Below, in pieces: positions 35,673-47,165 of a stretch of DNA of 64,000 nt. The stretch comes from Manduca sexta (taxonomy: Eukaryota > Arthropoda > Insecta > Lepidoptera > Sphingidae): NCBI RefSeq assembly GCF_014839805.1, contig NC_051140.1, positions 11,305,826-11,369,825 on the forward strand, in the 5' to 3' direction. The notes beneath the pieces are model-generated. The model was not told the origin of the DNA and ran no database searches. It was given only the letters and a program-made list of their open reading frames with translations. Numbering within the stretch: position 1 is the stretch's first letter; the number at the start of each line of letters is the position of its first letter. Position numbers and translations under genes: made by a program.

Positions 35673-37924
35673 TGTATAGATTATAATATTTAATTTCTTA
35701 ACAATAAAATGTTGGTTTCTTATAAAACTAAAAAACTAGTTTCATTGTTTTTAAGAATTAATAAACAAAGCTATTCATTAATTAGAGATAGATGAAAATC
35801 TGGTATTGTTTTTAAGACCTTGTAAAAAGAGAAGTTATAGGCCTCGCTATACCAAAAGATTTTACTGAACTAGATCCAAACAGCCAAAATCATAACTTCT
35901 ATTATTTAATTATAGCGATCATTGCTAACGCTTCGAGACATTTTTAAATTACCTTTTTACATTCAAAGAATATTTCATGGATTCTTTACATTGCACGCAC
36001 GTCGTACGCCTAGCTGCCAGAGATAAATAAGTTAAGGAACCCGATATTTCACTCCAAACCAATATCGTAAGAGGCGCAAGAAAGAAAACGTTTAAAACTT
36101 CGCCCTCCTTGCCTCGTTGGTGTTCCGGAACGGGAGTCTAGGACTCGGTGAAATTTTTAATTTTATTCCTTTCACATCTCATTATAATATGTAATAAAAG
36201 AGTGCCATAAATTTTGACAAACATAAATTCTTTGAATGTCAACATTTCGTGCGTTTCAAAGGGTAGGTTAGCCTGACTTTTTATCATCACGTCGAAAGCT
36301 TTAAACATAAAAATACTCCAGACAATTTTTCAACAACGTAGACCCATGAATTTCAAATACGTTTTTACAGATAAGGGCCATTGTTGATATAAAATACGAT
36401 TACGCAGCGTAGCCACGCGAGCGCAGCCATCCCCCACCGTAAAAATTACAATACAACAAAGCTCCTGGTACAAATCATGAAAATACAAAGTTTGTATTAA
36501 TGACGGTACTTGCCTTTCATTTTTTACGATGAAAAATTCTTTTATTACTCCTTCCAAGTTTAATGCTCTGTAAAATCTTAGTTTGTATATTAAACCAATT
36601 ACGACTGCTATAACAATACTCCATTGCTTTAAATAGCCTATACAATAATTGCCTTGCCATCATAAGTATTTCATCTGACTTCAGCCAAACGATTGACGAA
36701 AATATCAACACAAAGTGATCGATTCACACAATGATTTTTTAAGAAAAAGGTATAGATGCGTCATTAACTGTCTCCTAGTGGAATGCTAAAATTGAGTTAC
36801 GTAGCACATTCGGCCTTAGTAACGTGTTAGCACAGATTGAAGTTTTTCATCTCATGAATGTTCCATAAAATTTCCTTTATGGTAATAATGAAAACGACGC
36901 TCTTCTACTTTCACATGCGATATTTTAGTTTGTTATATTAATATTAATAAGTTATTTTTGAAAGCCGCCGGCAGTACAGGTGTCGTATTTACATTTTATT
37001 TAAATATAATTGGATGAACCCAACATATAAATTAGCTCATAAATTACTTCTAGATTGTAACAATGAAAGTCACATAATGCATTCACTAACCAAAAGTGTT
37101 TATGACTGATACTAATAATAAATGTATACACAAATTCTAAAATTAACAAAACCTCAAGCATAGACGGCTTTCCGCAATCGCCATCTATTAAAGTAAGCAT
37201 AATTAACGTGACATGTGCTAAGCACATGTTGAGGCTGAGTAATTGACCCCAAACAAAACAACGAGGAAACTTAGCGAAATTAACTCGGAAGCACCTGACG
37301 TGCGCGCGTCATGACTCTATTATAACTAAAGAATTAAGACGAATCCCGGGTATTCCAACTCGTAAGTCGAGTTGGGAACATTTGGCACCGGAGTAAAGCT
37401 TAACACGAAAATCTAAACGCTTTTATTATTTTAAGCCACCTCTCACGAATTACGACGTCTTTTGTCCGTGATACGCTATCCCAAGGATAATTTCCAGTGC
37501 TAAATAATTCATTTGTTGTTTAATAATATTTGAGACTTTATTCATTGCTTATATTCCCAGTATAATGGAGCTTTATTGTTGATTTTGATGAGTTGAGCTC
37601 AAGGTTTTGTTTTAATATTCTCTGTAAACAATAATGAAGGAGCATGGGGTAGTGCTTAGGGCGGGGTCTTCAAATATCACTTAACTGTGAATACCAGTTC
37701 GGTCTCCACCTATTCTGAGTCTTTTGAAATAACGGTTAAGGTATAATGAAATGCCAAGTTTAATAATGTCCATTCACATAATATAAATCTACAGAGAATT
37801 TGAACTCGCTAATCTCTCCAACTATCAGTGGGATTTGTAAAAACTTTCACTGTTAGTTAGTTAAAAGTATATTTTATCTCAACGGTAGTCATCCATACAG
37901 ACGGATTCGTTAGCAAAGGCTATG
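35673..37924. other. No gene seen
   Basis: Unique-looking DNA. Slightly G+C-richer blocks occur at 36080-36150 and 36390-36450. No exon or repeat is recognised. Confidence 0.45.
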
Positions 37925-38106
37925 TCTATTCTAATATATAAAGCTGAAGAGTTTGAACGCTATAATCTCAGGAACTTATAAACAGATTTTTTTCAGTAAT
38001 AAGAAGCTACATTACTCCTGCTATAGGCTACTTTTTATTCTGGGAAAATATATAGCGGGACTTCTATCCCGGACAATTCCACACGGGCAATGCCGCGAGC
38101 AATATA
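37925..38106 (+). mobile_element. Short Helitron-like element
   Basis: It begins TCTATTCTAATATATAAAGC, has GCTGAAGAGTTTGAACGC, ATTACTCCTGCTATAGGCTA and GGGACTTCTATCCCGG, and ends GCAATGCCGCGAGCAA with the CTAG decayed. Confidence 0.65.
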
Positions 38107-38474
38107 CAATAACGTCGAAGTTAACTTAATTCTTTCCTCATACAAGTCGTGATAAATTTATGACATTCCATATTGTGAAACGGCAAGGATCCTCACACAG
38201 TATTTCTAAGTTGTGGACATAAATCTGTCTTAACGGCCCAGTGGGACAGTGTTTGCACTTTATTGAGTTAAAGCATCCCGGTCTCCAGCGCCACGTAACA
38301 AGTGGAAAATAGCGTTATGGTTCCACAGGTGAAATATGATTACGCGGGTAAGGACTATTGGCTTTGTACATTTTGTACCGCAAAATATGAGCCTTTGAGC
38401 ATTAGTATGGAATATGCTGACTGAGCGATATTTATATTTTTTAGGAGAAATGACCATTTAAATTTATTTTTTTT

Positions 38475-38620
38475 AAATTAAACTATTTTTTGGAATTTAT
38501 AGAGGTTTTTATATTATAATTTTTTCCCGACGTTTCGATGGCTATCCAGCCTTCGTGGTCACGAACGGTCGCCCCCCTCCCTCCCCGTGACCACGAAGGC
38601 TGGAAAAAATAGTTTAATTT
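38475..38620. repeat. Lopsided inverted repeat built from a Penelope-like 3' end
   Basis: The outer arms AAATTAAACTATTTTTT (38475-38491 and inverse 38604-38620) and inner arms CCAGCCTTCGTGGTCACG (38546-38563 and inverse 38586-38603) are perfect. The left side has 54 extra bases between arms, including CCCGACGTTTCGATGG, which matches the inverse of AAACGTCGGG near the end of the Penelope-like relic at 44385-44880. The centre is C-rich (CGCCCCCCTCCCTCCCC). Confidence 0.7.
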
Positions 38621-39349
38621 TGATGTCTGACATTCGCGTAAACATAGGAAATCATTATTTTCTTAAGTTAATTTCATTTAAAATACTGTTTAACGTGGCT
38701 GTTATTCTGCGTGCATGTATAGAATTACGGTCAAATATTATGAAAATGAATCAAGGATATGAATTCCAGAATATTTTTTCCAAATAAAATGAAAAGTAAA
38801 GACTTTCCATGCCATACCACAAGCCTTTGTTCCCGAAGCTTATCACAAATCACAAATGAATGGACCATTAGACGTTTTACCATCTTATAATCGAGTCGTG
38901 CAATGTAGAAGATGGAAAAAAAAATTCATTCAATGGAAATCCTAATTAATCCTTAAACGAAGAGACGCCGCTTGTCGATCTTTCACTTTAAAATATCAAA
39001 AAAGTTTAAACTGAAGCACCTGCTAAGTTATTAATATTATTAATCTCAGCATCGGACCTCGAAATCCGCTTGGTTTATATACAGTAAGTACATTTGATCA
39101 ATCTCGTTCAAAATGCAATAGCTTACCAAGCGTATCGCATTTCCATGTTGCACTACTAATGATTATTACTTTATGATTTCAGCTAAGGGGAGACAGATCA
39201 GATGGAATTATTTATTCGAGGTTTAATATCTAAAAATTACATTGAAAAGCTTTTCACGTCTATACTGTATGTAAAACACATTATATTATGGAATGGGTTA
39301 GATAAAATCATTTAACTAGAGACAATTTTATTATGCTATATTTAAGGTA
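38621..39349. other. No gene seen
   Basis: A+T-rich unique sequence. Confidence 0.45.
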
Positions 39350-39500
39350 AGTAACATAGTGTAGCGGTTGTATGCGACTTACCGGTGTATTTTACTTGTA
39401 TCTACGTATAGAATATAAGAGTCAGTTGCGCTAGACACTCTATGTACAACCGTTGAGTACAATAAACAAGTTATGTAACTCCGTGTTTCAAAGAATGGTC
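39350..39500 (+). other. LTR-like promoter and poly(A) arrangement
   Basis: GAATATAAGAGTCAG (TATA-like, near 39411) is followed about 50 nt later by CAATAAACAAG and then GTAACTCCGTGTTTC, an arrangement seen in solo LTRs of insect retrotransposons. A TG start at TGTAGCGGTTG (near 39360) is possible, but no CA end or target duplication is clear. Confidence 0.22.
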
Positions 39501-39570
39501 ATCCCCGCGTACTCCATATAAAACCGATAGCAGGTGGTGCAGAATCTCTTGGATACCACATACCAGCGAA

Positions 39571-39740
39571 CACAGCATCGGACGTCCATCTGGAAGGCAG
39601 ACGACCTCATAACAGTCGCAGGAAATCATTGAGTTCAGACCGGTTCCAACAGGCTAGTCTAGATTGTTTTTAGAGGAGTCCTATGTTTAGTAGTGGACAT
39701 CTTGTGTCTGGCGATGACGATGTTGATTTAATCATCTGGC
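39571..39740 (+). pseudogene. LINE reverse-transcriptase 3' end, broken
   Basis: A remnant of the extreme C-terminus of a RTE-like or related LINE. GRPS in one frame is followed, after a frameshift, by WKADDL and VAGNH, which fits the family pattern GRP..RW.DDL...AGNHW. Downstream, GAGGAGTCCTATGTTTAGTAG and TGGCGATGACGATGTTGA match the usual 3' tail of such elements. It is non-functional: frameshifted, stop-containing and lacking the catalytic region. Confidence 0.6.
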
Positions 39741-40259
39741 ATATAAGTGGTATCGAGAAAGGCGCCTTAAATGATGAAATACTCGTCCAAAATAATCCTA
39801 ATAATATAACTCCTAATAGCATTAAAACGTAACTAAATTCCATGTTTACAATTGAATCTAAAAATAAAATAACGATGTTCTAACTGAGATGTTTTAGATT
39901 AAATAACCCAAACAAATGGACAATAATTCATTTGTTTGTGAAACGTTATGCATACTAATAACGTTTAATATAATTTACCTTATTTTGGAGTCACGCGAGT
40001 CCTTTATTAAAAAGTGAGAATACTAAAAAATCCTTGAAATTTATTTTTCTAAACGATTATGTAATAAATGGCTTAGATAATTCGAATATGAAATTGTAAA
40101 ACTAAGTTTATTAGCGAAATATATTGTTTTGCTTCACCATGGGGCGTCCAGAAATTAGTCGAAACATTGTATTTTGTTTATGTTAATTTAATTGGTACTG
40201 TTTCCGGATATTTTAATTGTTGCTTTATTTACCTAGAGGTTTAGTAAGCTGTAAACCTG

Positions 40260-40562
40260 GTGAAGGACAAAATTCGTAACGAAGTGATCCATCAGATAAC
40301 CCAAGTTGCCGACATAGCTCTGAAATTTTCTAGGTTGAAGTGGCAATGGACTGGCCACATATGTCGCAGGACAGATAACCGCTGGAGCAAGCGTGTTCTG
40401 GAGTGGAGACTGCGTGTGGTCAAATGCAGCGTGGGACGCCCTCTGACCAGATGGCGGGACGACTTACACAAGAGAGCCGGCAGAAGCTGGATGCATAAAG
40501 CAGATGGCCGGACTCTGTGGTGTACCTTGGGAGAGGACTATGTCACTAACAGCTGTGAATAA
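40260..40562 (+). pseudogene. C-terminal fragment of a RTE-like LINE reverse transcriptase
   Basis: An open stretch of 100 codons ends at TGA. It contains LKWQWTGHICRR, NRWSKRVLEWR, VGRPLTRWRDDL and LWCTLGEDYV in order, the conserved C-terminal tail of endonuclease/reverse-transcriptase proteins of RTE-type LINEs, where the pattern is LKW.WAGHVAR...RW...GRP..RW.DD. The polymerase and endonuclease domains are absent; an in-frame stop lies five codons before the GTG at 40260, so it is a 5'-truncated copy. The frame is otherwise clean, so the insertion is not very old. It lies 0.5 kb after another LINE remnant at 39571-39740; the two may be separate insertions. Confidence 0.82.
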
Positions 40563-41034
40563 AGCAATTATTAACCAAGTAAGCAGAATGATCTCCATTT
40601 AATTTTATTCTTCCCCATATACAATGTAAAAGGTTAAAACAACTACAAACATTTAAAAAATAAACCTTGTAAGCAAACAAAAACTCTCCTCATTAACAAC
40701 CCACGAAAAGTACTATAATTGTAGACCTTAACATGTAACACATTACAATTAGAAATGTTCACACATTTTCTAACTGCAATTATGCACAAACTAACAACTG
40801 TTTGGCGCAACGATATTTAAAGCCGCACAAATGCCATCGTGCTCCTTTTGCTTTATGTGAGTAGTTGAACTGTACGTGCATATACTTGAGTCTGACTTTC
40901 GGAGTATGCTGAACTTTAAATGAGATTCTTAGAATGTTTGTATGGGGACAGTTTACGGTTGTGCCGTTCCGTTTGTAACCAATTTAGGTTGTTTGTTTGA
41001 TAACGTTTCGTTTATTTGATAATTAGAGCTCAAA
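40563..41034. other. No gene seen
   Basis: Possible remains of the LINE 3' UTR at the start, then unique A+T-rich sequence. Confidence 0.4.
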
Positions 41035-41308
41035 ATCTAGATAAAAGCGGCGATTGCGATAGCAGTGTTATCTCCATTTTCAAGGGATGCCCAACCTAGG
41101 ATCAACAACACAGCGCTCTTAAAACAGTCGTCATGGTCCACCATGGTCGGCGGCTGCAGATAAGTGATGGTCTCCCTCTGCGAGTGCTTCAACTCGCGGA
41201 AGGAGAGTGTCCAGCAGCATCGTGAGCAGAACGATTCCACACATAGCTAAAGGAGACGAAGGAGGCACGAGTTGACGACTGACCGGCGCCTTGAGCCTTG
41301 CGGCTTGG

Positions 41309-41366
41309 GGGCATCTAGAGAATTCCGCCACGCCAGGAATACCGTGGCGGAATTCTCTAGATGCCC
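41309..41366. repeat. Perfect 24-bp inverted repeat, 10-nt loop
   Basis: Arm GGGCATCTAGAGAATTCCGC... (41309-41332) and its exact inverse (41343-41366) flank CCAGGAATAC. Confidence 0.95.
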
Positions 41367-41379
41367 TTCTTCAGCCTTC

Positions 41380-41411
41380 ATCGGTGGTAGCAGGGGACTA
41401 CTACCACCGAT
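41380..41411. repeat. Perfect 11-bp inverted repeat, 10-nt loop
   Basis: ATCGGTGGTAG and CTACCACCGAT flank CAGGGGACTA, only 13 nt after the previous hairpin and with the same loop length. Confidence 0.93.
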
Positions 41412-42149
41412 GGAGGCCACCGCTAGTTTTGGTTGGTGTCCGCGTGCACGGCATATAATATAGGCTCGGATGCTATACTCCCGAGTGTCGACATTAGGCC
41501 GTAAGACTAGTAAAACCAACATAACTATTCCCTCCACCGCCCAAGTGACGGTAGCGATAAGGCGTTTTTTCGTTTTCGCATTCACCCTATTTTACAGTAT
41601 ACTTTTATTTTAATATTATTATGTAGACTATGTTATAATCATCGCGGAAAACCGTTTATAAATTTTCATTCATGAAAAATATTTCCGGATACAAAAGGAA
41701 CTGTCTCTTTTGTTTCCGCACTGACTCTCAAAATATATGAGTATGTTTGTTCACTTTTCCATAGCCTGGAGTGCTATTTCTAATACTTATTACCATGTTT
41801 ACTTACTTTACGTAGAATATTTTAAACAATGATTTGGGATATTATGAATCTTCCATTGTTGTTCAATAAGTCTGCAACGTTTTGTTAATTTATGTACTTG
41901 TTCGTGGGACATGGTATTAGGTTTACAGACAATGTAAAATAGAAGGTGGAACCTAAGACGTCCATTTCCAGGTATGCCAACAATTTAAATGTATTCTGTT
42001 AACAAACGCTGGGATTTTCATTACCAAATCTGGACTGGGAACTGGACTCACAATGTTACTTCTTCTTCGGCTGAATACGATGAAACAAATGAATTACATA
42101 ATATTATTATAGGATGTACCAACAATATTAACAACCGCGGCAATGTGAC

Positions 42150-42235
42150 CGCACTGCAGCTGATTAATAAGATGTGATTGATCGCCAGTGGACACAATTA
42201 TGCCGGCCTGTTCGACACCGGATATGCCCATCATC
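42150..42235 (+). repeat. Short relic of the 'CCGGATATACACAGGCT' family
   Basis: ACACAATTATGCCGGCCTGT and CACCGGATATGCCCAT align with ACACAATTATGCCTGCCTGT and AACCGGATATACACAG at 33575-33615. Confidence 0.5.
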
Positions 42236-43639
42236 AACAAGTATTACAGTATGTCAGACTTCATTTCACTGAATACATACTGTACTATCAGTAAGACATC
42301 CAACACTATATGGTAGACTGATATCCTTTGAATTCTATCAGTATCAAATATAACTGGAAATTAAAAACCACAGACATGAACACAACTCCGAAGCGAGGCT
42401 CAATAAACCCGCGCACCAACGTATGAATTTGTGATCCAGTAGTCGATCGACACGGGTTTTGTTGTAAAATTTCAGAAGATAAATCATACGAGTAGCCGTC
42501 AGACGTGTGGGCGGCGTATCAATCAAAACGCCACGACAAGCTATTTTCTGAACAACTGACACGTAAATAAAACTAATATTTTACACGTTATTTCCGATAA
42601 AAATATTACTCTGCCCGTAATGGCTTAGCTCAATCCTAACAAATTGGTTATTAAAAATATTGCGGATTTATCCACATAGTTCTCTATTAACTGAGATTTT
42701 ACACGCCAGTTTGATGGTAGATGAAAACGCTATCCCTCTTTGTGCGCAAGATGTTTTCTTACTCACCTTGTTTTCAGGTAAAGACAGGTTATGGTGCGCA
42801 ATATCTACGACCTAAGAATGTATCTTTATCTATGTATTATTATTTTTACATATATTATAACACCATAAAAGAAATAGTAATAAATCGATATTATAAACAC
42901 AAAGTAGGTACTAATTTTAATAATACGTTACAATACGCCTACGATTTAATTTTGTGTGCTAACATTAAGTTTCATGCTGATATAGTGTTCTTGGACCAAC
43001 TCACACGGTTATATAACACTTCGTGCAGTACGATCTGAACGGAGCCTTATCCAGGCGCACAATCCACCTTAGCAGTCGATAAACTTCGTACTAAGCACGT
43101 GTTCAATAGCCCCACCGTCCTGAGAACTATAATCATCGACTCGATACCTCAAGAAGTTCACAAATGTATTCGAAGTCCCACAAGTTGAAGCCAAGATCGA
43201 TAATGAAGTGTGCTTGCGTTTGCCGCTGTTACGCTACAATATTACAGAAATAAATGTGTATTAATGACATCTAGTATAGAAAATTGAGATCGTATGAGGA
43301 TATTATGATATAAGGACATCTATAAATCCAAATTGTTCCGGGAGTAAGCGACTTATCCACGCTAGACATCCCTAGATGGTGCTAGGTGTTTCTATAATAT
43401 TTCATACCCATTGCTCAAACGAATACATATATCTAGCTATAAGTATATCTGTATTTGTTAGCAAGCCAGTATTTATTATTTAATAGGATTTGAAAATAAG
43501 TACTACGTTGTTTCTTGCATTTTAAGGAATAAGTAAATTGATAGTATTTTTTGTGTTTCAACTTTATTTATCTTTCTCGAAGCTTTAACTAATAACTTTA
43601 CATTTTGTAATAGCTGCTTAAACAACTACACGATTTTTT
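42236..43639. other. No gene seen
   Basis: The plus-strand 105-codon frame at 42721-43038 is rich in Tyr, Ile and Lys, as expected of A+T-rich noise. No repeat is recognised. Confidence 0.45.
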
Positions 43640-43952
43640 ATAATAATATCATACCTGTATTATATACTATGCTAATGCTGAGCACGGGCCTCCTCTGCTA
43701 TTAAGAGGGATTAGGCCTTAGTCCACGGTGGCCTACTGTGGATTGGCAGACTTCACGAACCCTCAAAATTGTTACAGAAAACTTCTTAAATATGCGGATA
43801 TGTTCACGATGTTTTCCTTCACAATTAGCAAGCCATAATGCATAAAGAATACACATAAAACTTTAGAAAAATTAGAGATGCGTGCTCTTTGATTTTGAGC
43901 CTACGGATATTCGTCTTGGCATTCTGTTCCACACCCAACTGTGTTGTCTCCA
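43640..43952 (-). mobile_element. Diverged SINE copy
   Basis: Reverse-oriented: tail ATAATAATATCATACCTG, body GCTGAGCACGGGCCTCCTCT, GGGATTAGGCCTTAGTCCAC and CACGATGTTTTCCTTCAC, and head CCACACCCAACTGTGTTGTC. Many substitutions; both ends are present. Confidence 0.85.
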
Positions 43953-44384
43953 ATAACTATTGTTATATTTATTTACTTAGATATTATAATATGTACAAAA
44001 ATGAAATTTCGTTCTAATACTAACGTCATGTTCAATTCCCTAAATAGTCCTATACCTACCGCATAACCACCTATTACTCTCTTACATTATGTTGAGTATT
44101 TCTACCAAGCAGTGTCTTCTAGTCCAATTAATTAAATAAATGAAACTAGGTTCAGAGTTCCGTAAATGAATTTCCTTCTGCGTGCTCATTTATATCTATA
44201 TTTTAGCTTTACAGCAATTATCATTTTTCGAATTCATATTGGAATATTTCTGTAATGGAATGGTTTTTCACCGTTTCAATATACAATTATAGTAAAAGGG
44301 GGAAACTATGATAAATTTTAGTTTGTCTGTTTCAAGTAAGTATATGTATATTTTTGTTTGGCCGCAATCTATCTTGTATAGTTA

Positions 44385-44880
44385 TAACTAACAAAAGGAA
44401 ATATAGGGACCCGCGTAAAAGAACATATAGCTGACGTGAAATACTGACGCTCTACGAAGTCTGCAGTCGCTGAACACTCTGAAAGAGGCTCCAATCATTA
44501 TCTGCGACTAGACAAGCCACAAATCTTTACCAAAGAACACCGATTCCTGCCTAGGATAAATCGCGAGGCTATTGAAATTTAAAAACAACATCCAAATTTC
44601 AATAGGGATGATGGTTGAAAGCTTGCACAAGGCTAGGATTCAGTACTACATTTAATTAAATCGGAACCAACAAGACCGGCTGCCAGATATCAAGATACTG
44701 TGAACTCATTCTGCGTAGATCGGACGACCAACAGCCAAAAAATTTAAATTTTGTATAATTGTAAAATGTAGGTAAATAATTGTAATTTTGACTTTGCGGA
44801 TGATCAAAACCTCAGTACCCCCCCCCTCCCCCCTCCCCTGACCACGATGTAAAGTCTTCGAAACGTCGGGAGAAAATTAA
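44385..44880 (+). pseudogene. Penelope-like retroelement, 3' end with broken endonuclease tail
   Basis: From 44406 the plus strand reads GTRVKEHIADVKY, a stop, then KSAVAEH, HYLRLDKPQIF, RFLPRINREAIEI, another stop, and FNRDDG. This matches the C-terminal end of the GIY-YIG endonuclease of Penelope-like elements (pattern R+.EH...VK....SA+AEH...REA.EI.K). The two in-frame stops make it dead. The non-coding tail ends in CTGACCACGATG and TCTTCGAAACGTCGGGAGAA, the same 3' signature found inverted at 38475-38620. The reverse-transcriptase part upstream is missing, as in most 5'-truncated copies. Confidence 0.78.
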
Positions 44881-46090
44881 ATATAATAAAAAGTTTTTAC
44901 CAAGAAATTATACCACCTTCAAAACAACTAAAAAACAAAAAATAGTTTAACATTACCTATGTATATATACAGTTTACCAATTTTGAAGTCGGTGCCTAAT
45001 AAAAATTTTGACAAACTTTAATATCTATATTGAGGTAATAGAATAATCTTTTAAGAATTATAATACAAAATTCGCAAATTATTAATACATATTCTTACAA
45101 TTACGAAAGAAAATTGAAATATAACCCTTCATTAAAGAAAGCACATTAAATATAATATTTCACAAACATCACGCAAATAAGTCTTAGTGTTACATAGTAA
45201 TTGTTAAAGATATAAATTACATTAGCTTTTCAATTCAGAAATTCATTATACGCAGATAATACAAATACATCAATAATTTCACAAAACATATCTTATTACG
45301 CACGACGCTCACACAATTATATTCATTTAGAACATATTCTTTTATGTATAAATATCGACTTTCATCGGAGGTAATGGTGCGTAAGTGATATTCTCCCTTA
45401 TACGTTACGCAGCTTGCATACAAAATATAACTGTATATTTTTCCCGTAAAAAAGATTTACTCAATTTCTTCATGAAACGAAACGTTTATCTTCTAATGGC
45501 CACAATCTTCTAAACTGGCTTAACACAATTATTTTTAACATTTTTGTTGAAACATAAAACGTGAAATGCGTGAAACTGAGCGTAGTAATAGCTTTTAAGG
45601 TGAATTTGTCTCCAAAAATTATTATCACACACATGACTACTTCTATCATGACTATCACATGAACTACTTACGTTCAAGAAATACTTGAATTTCATACAAC
45701 AGAAATATGAGAAGTTATTCCGGAGTTATTTTTATAAAGAGTAAAATTATAAATCATGTAGGAAGGCAAGGATTGATTGAAAGCTCTGTATTTCGAATTG
45801 AATCACACTATTTAAAATTATAATCCTGAAATAAAAACGTCAATTCATGTTTACAGTTTTAACAATGCAAATGATACCTTATAAGTAATGATAATATTTA
45901 TCCTTTTTAAATGCACACATAAAAACCGAGATTGCCGGCGCAGCAATTATTAAAGTTTAATCTGATTAGCCGACATTTTTCTAGATTCAGTGCATTAAAC
46001 GCGGGATTCTAATTAACTAGTTAGTTTAAAAAGTGCATGAATTATGACATATTTTTATATAGTTAGATAAACTTTATTCATCAAATATTA
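44881..46090. other. No gene seen
   Basis: Very A+T-rich unique sequence with only chance-length frames. Confidence 0.45.
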
Positions 46091-46412
46091 GCGGCTATAG
46101 CCTAGTTGGGTGTGGAAAGGACTGCCGAGACGAATGTCCGCAGGTTCGAATCCCAAGGGCAATCATATCTAACTTATCTTAAATTATGTGTGTATTCTTT
46201 GTTTTTATCGCTTACTTTAAGAGTCAAAGAAAATATCGCGAGGAAACCTGCATACCTAAGAAATTCTTTATAGGAATTTTGAGGGAGAGAGAAATCAATC
46301 AATCCGTACTAGGCGGCGTGGTGAACTTAAGCGTAATCCCTCGTAGTTGTAGAAAAGGCCCGTGCCCAGCAATGGAACAGTATATAATACAGGGCTGATA
46401 TATTATTATTCT
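46091..46412 (+). mobile_element. tRNA-derived SINE with intact pol III boxes
   Basis: The clearest copy for defining the family. The A box TAGCCTAGTTGG is at 46098-46109 and the B box GGTTCGAATCC at 46143-46153; both fit the pol III consensus. Then come the body (GAGGAAACCTGCATACC, CGTAATCCCTCGTAGTTG, GGCCCGTGCCCAGC) and the tail ATACAGGGCTGATATATTATT. A 46-nt part of the head-body junction is altered. SINEs encode no protein and depend on a partner LINE; the partner's identity is not visible. Confidence 0.9.
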
Positions 46413-46917
46413 CTAATATATTATAACTTTTCGGGATATAAATGTGAGACAAAAATGACAACTTTATACATACGACTTGTCATTTTTAATTCGTTTGTGT
46501 TGTACATAAACCTGCCAATGCCTGTTTAAAAAATCGCCCCTAAAAACTAATTGTAGTGTTCAATTTATTTCCAACCCCGATTTAAATCAAACCGAACACG
46601 CAATTGACAACATCCGCAGCCGTCATAGCCGCCTTTGTCCTAAAGCACCTGCTTACACTGATTCAACGTGTGTCGTTGCGTCGTAAAGTTGCCGTGCGAC
46701 GGTAAACAAAACGTCACCGACATTGTGAACTGCAAATACAAAGCTAAATGTGGACATGAGCTCTGTTGCAATAGTTTGTGTCGCGTTGTACGGAACACTT
46801 TGATTCGTTCTATTTGTTTATACAAGCTGCGAGCGCAGTCGCGGGCACGAATTACGTGAGGTAATGTCGTTTGTATTGCCTTGGTGTAGTCGTATGTTAA
46901 TGCTAATAAAGTCTATA
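46413..46917. other. No supported gene; Cys-rich short frame
   Basis: The block 46600-46860 is less A+T-rich. A 63-codon plus frame from GTG 46668 is cysteine-rich (CKYKAKCGHELCCNSLC), but an in-frame TGA lies directly upstream and there is no usable acceptor or ATG. Confidence 0.4.
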
Positions 46918-47165
46918 TTACTTTCGTGGGGTAGTTGTATTGCGCTCGGGTTATGACTATAACGCTAAGGTTCCGGGTTGCGTCCCGGGTCGGGTAAAGT
47001 GATATTGAGAATGTTTTCTCAGTATGAGCCCGGAGTCCGGAATTATGCCCGGTGATTAGCAGTATGGAACTCAATATAGCTGGCGAAACATGGGTGTGAT
47101 ATCTCTGCTTTCCCTTGAAATGGGAAGAAGACGCGATGCTATGTAGGTAAAGTCTAGGTTTAGTC
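46918..47165 (+). mobile_element. Second SINE-like family
   Basis: A tRNA-like head (GGGTAGTTGTATTGCGC, with a B-box-like GGGTTGCGTCCC) is followed by GGTCGGGTAAAGTG, CAGTATGAGCCCGGAGTCCG and GGAATTATGCCCGGTG. The CGGAGTC core recurs at about 33795-33830. Class assignment rests on the tRNA-like head and recalled similarity. Confidence 0.45.

Larger units (their letters stand above)
41035..41595 (-). repeat. G+C-rich dispersed repeat with two perfect hairpins
   Basis: It is sharply more G+C-rich than its flanks. The right part (41440-41590, minus) matches 18800-18916: GCTACCGTCACTTGG and ATGTCGACACTCGGGAGTAT. The left part has long minus-strand frames whose products include a hydrophobic run near IVMLVLLVLRP, but no family is recognised and the frames overlap each other, so I do not call a protein. 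Two adjacent hairpins (41309-41366 and 41380-41411) lie inside. Probably a transposable element of unknown class. Confidence 0.5.

Noticed and set aside
41247..41585. 112-codon minus frame with a hydrophobic run
   Set aside because: It lies in a dispersed repeat whose other copy breaks the frame, and it crosses perfect hairpins.
42721..43038. 105-codon plus-strand frame
   Set aside because: Low-complexity A+T-rich composition, no domain.
46668..46859. Cys-rich frame suggestive of a small secreted domain
   Set aside because: Only a GTG start, an in-frame TGA two codons upstream, no signal peptide and no splice acceptor.
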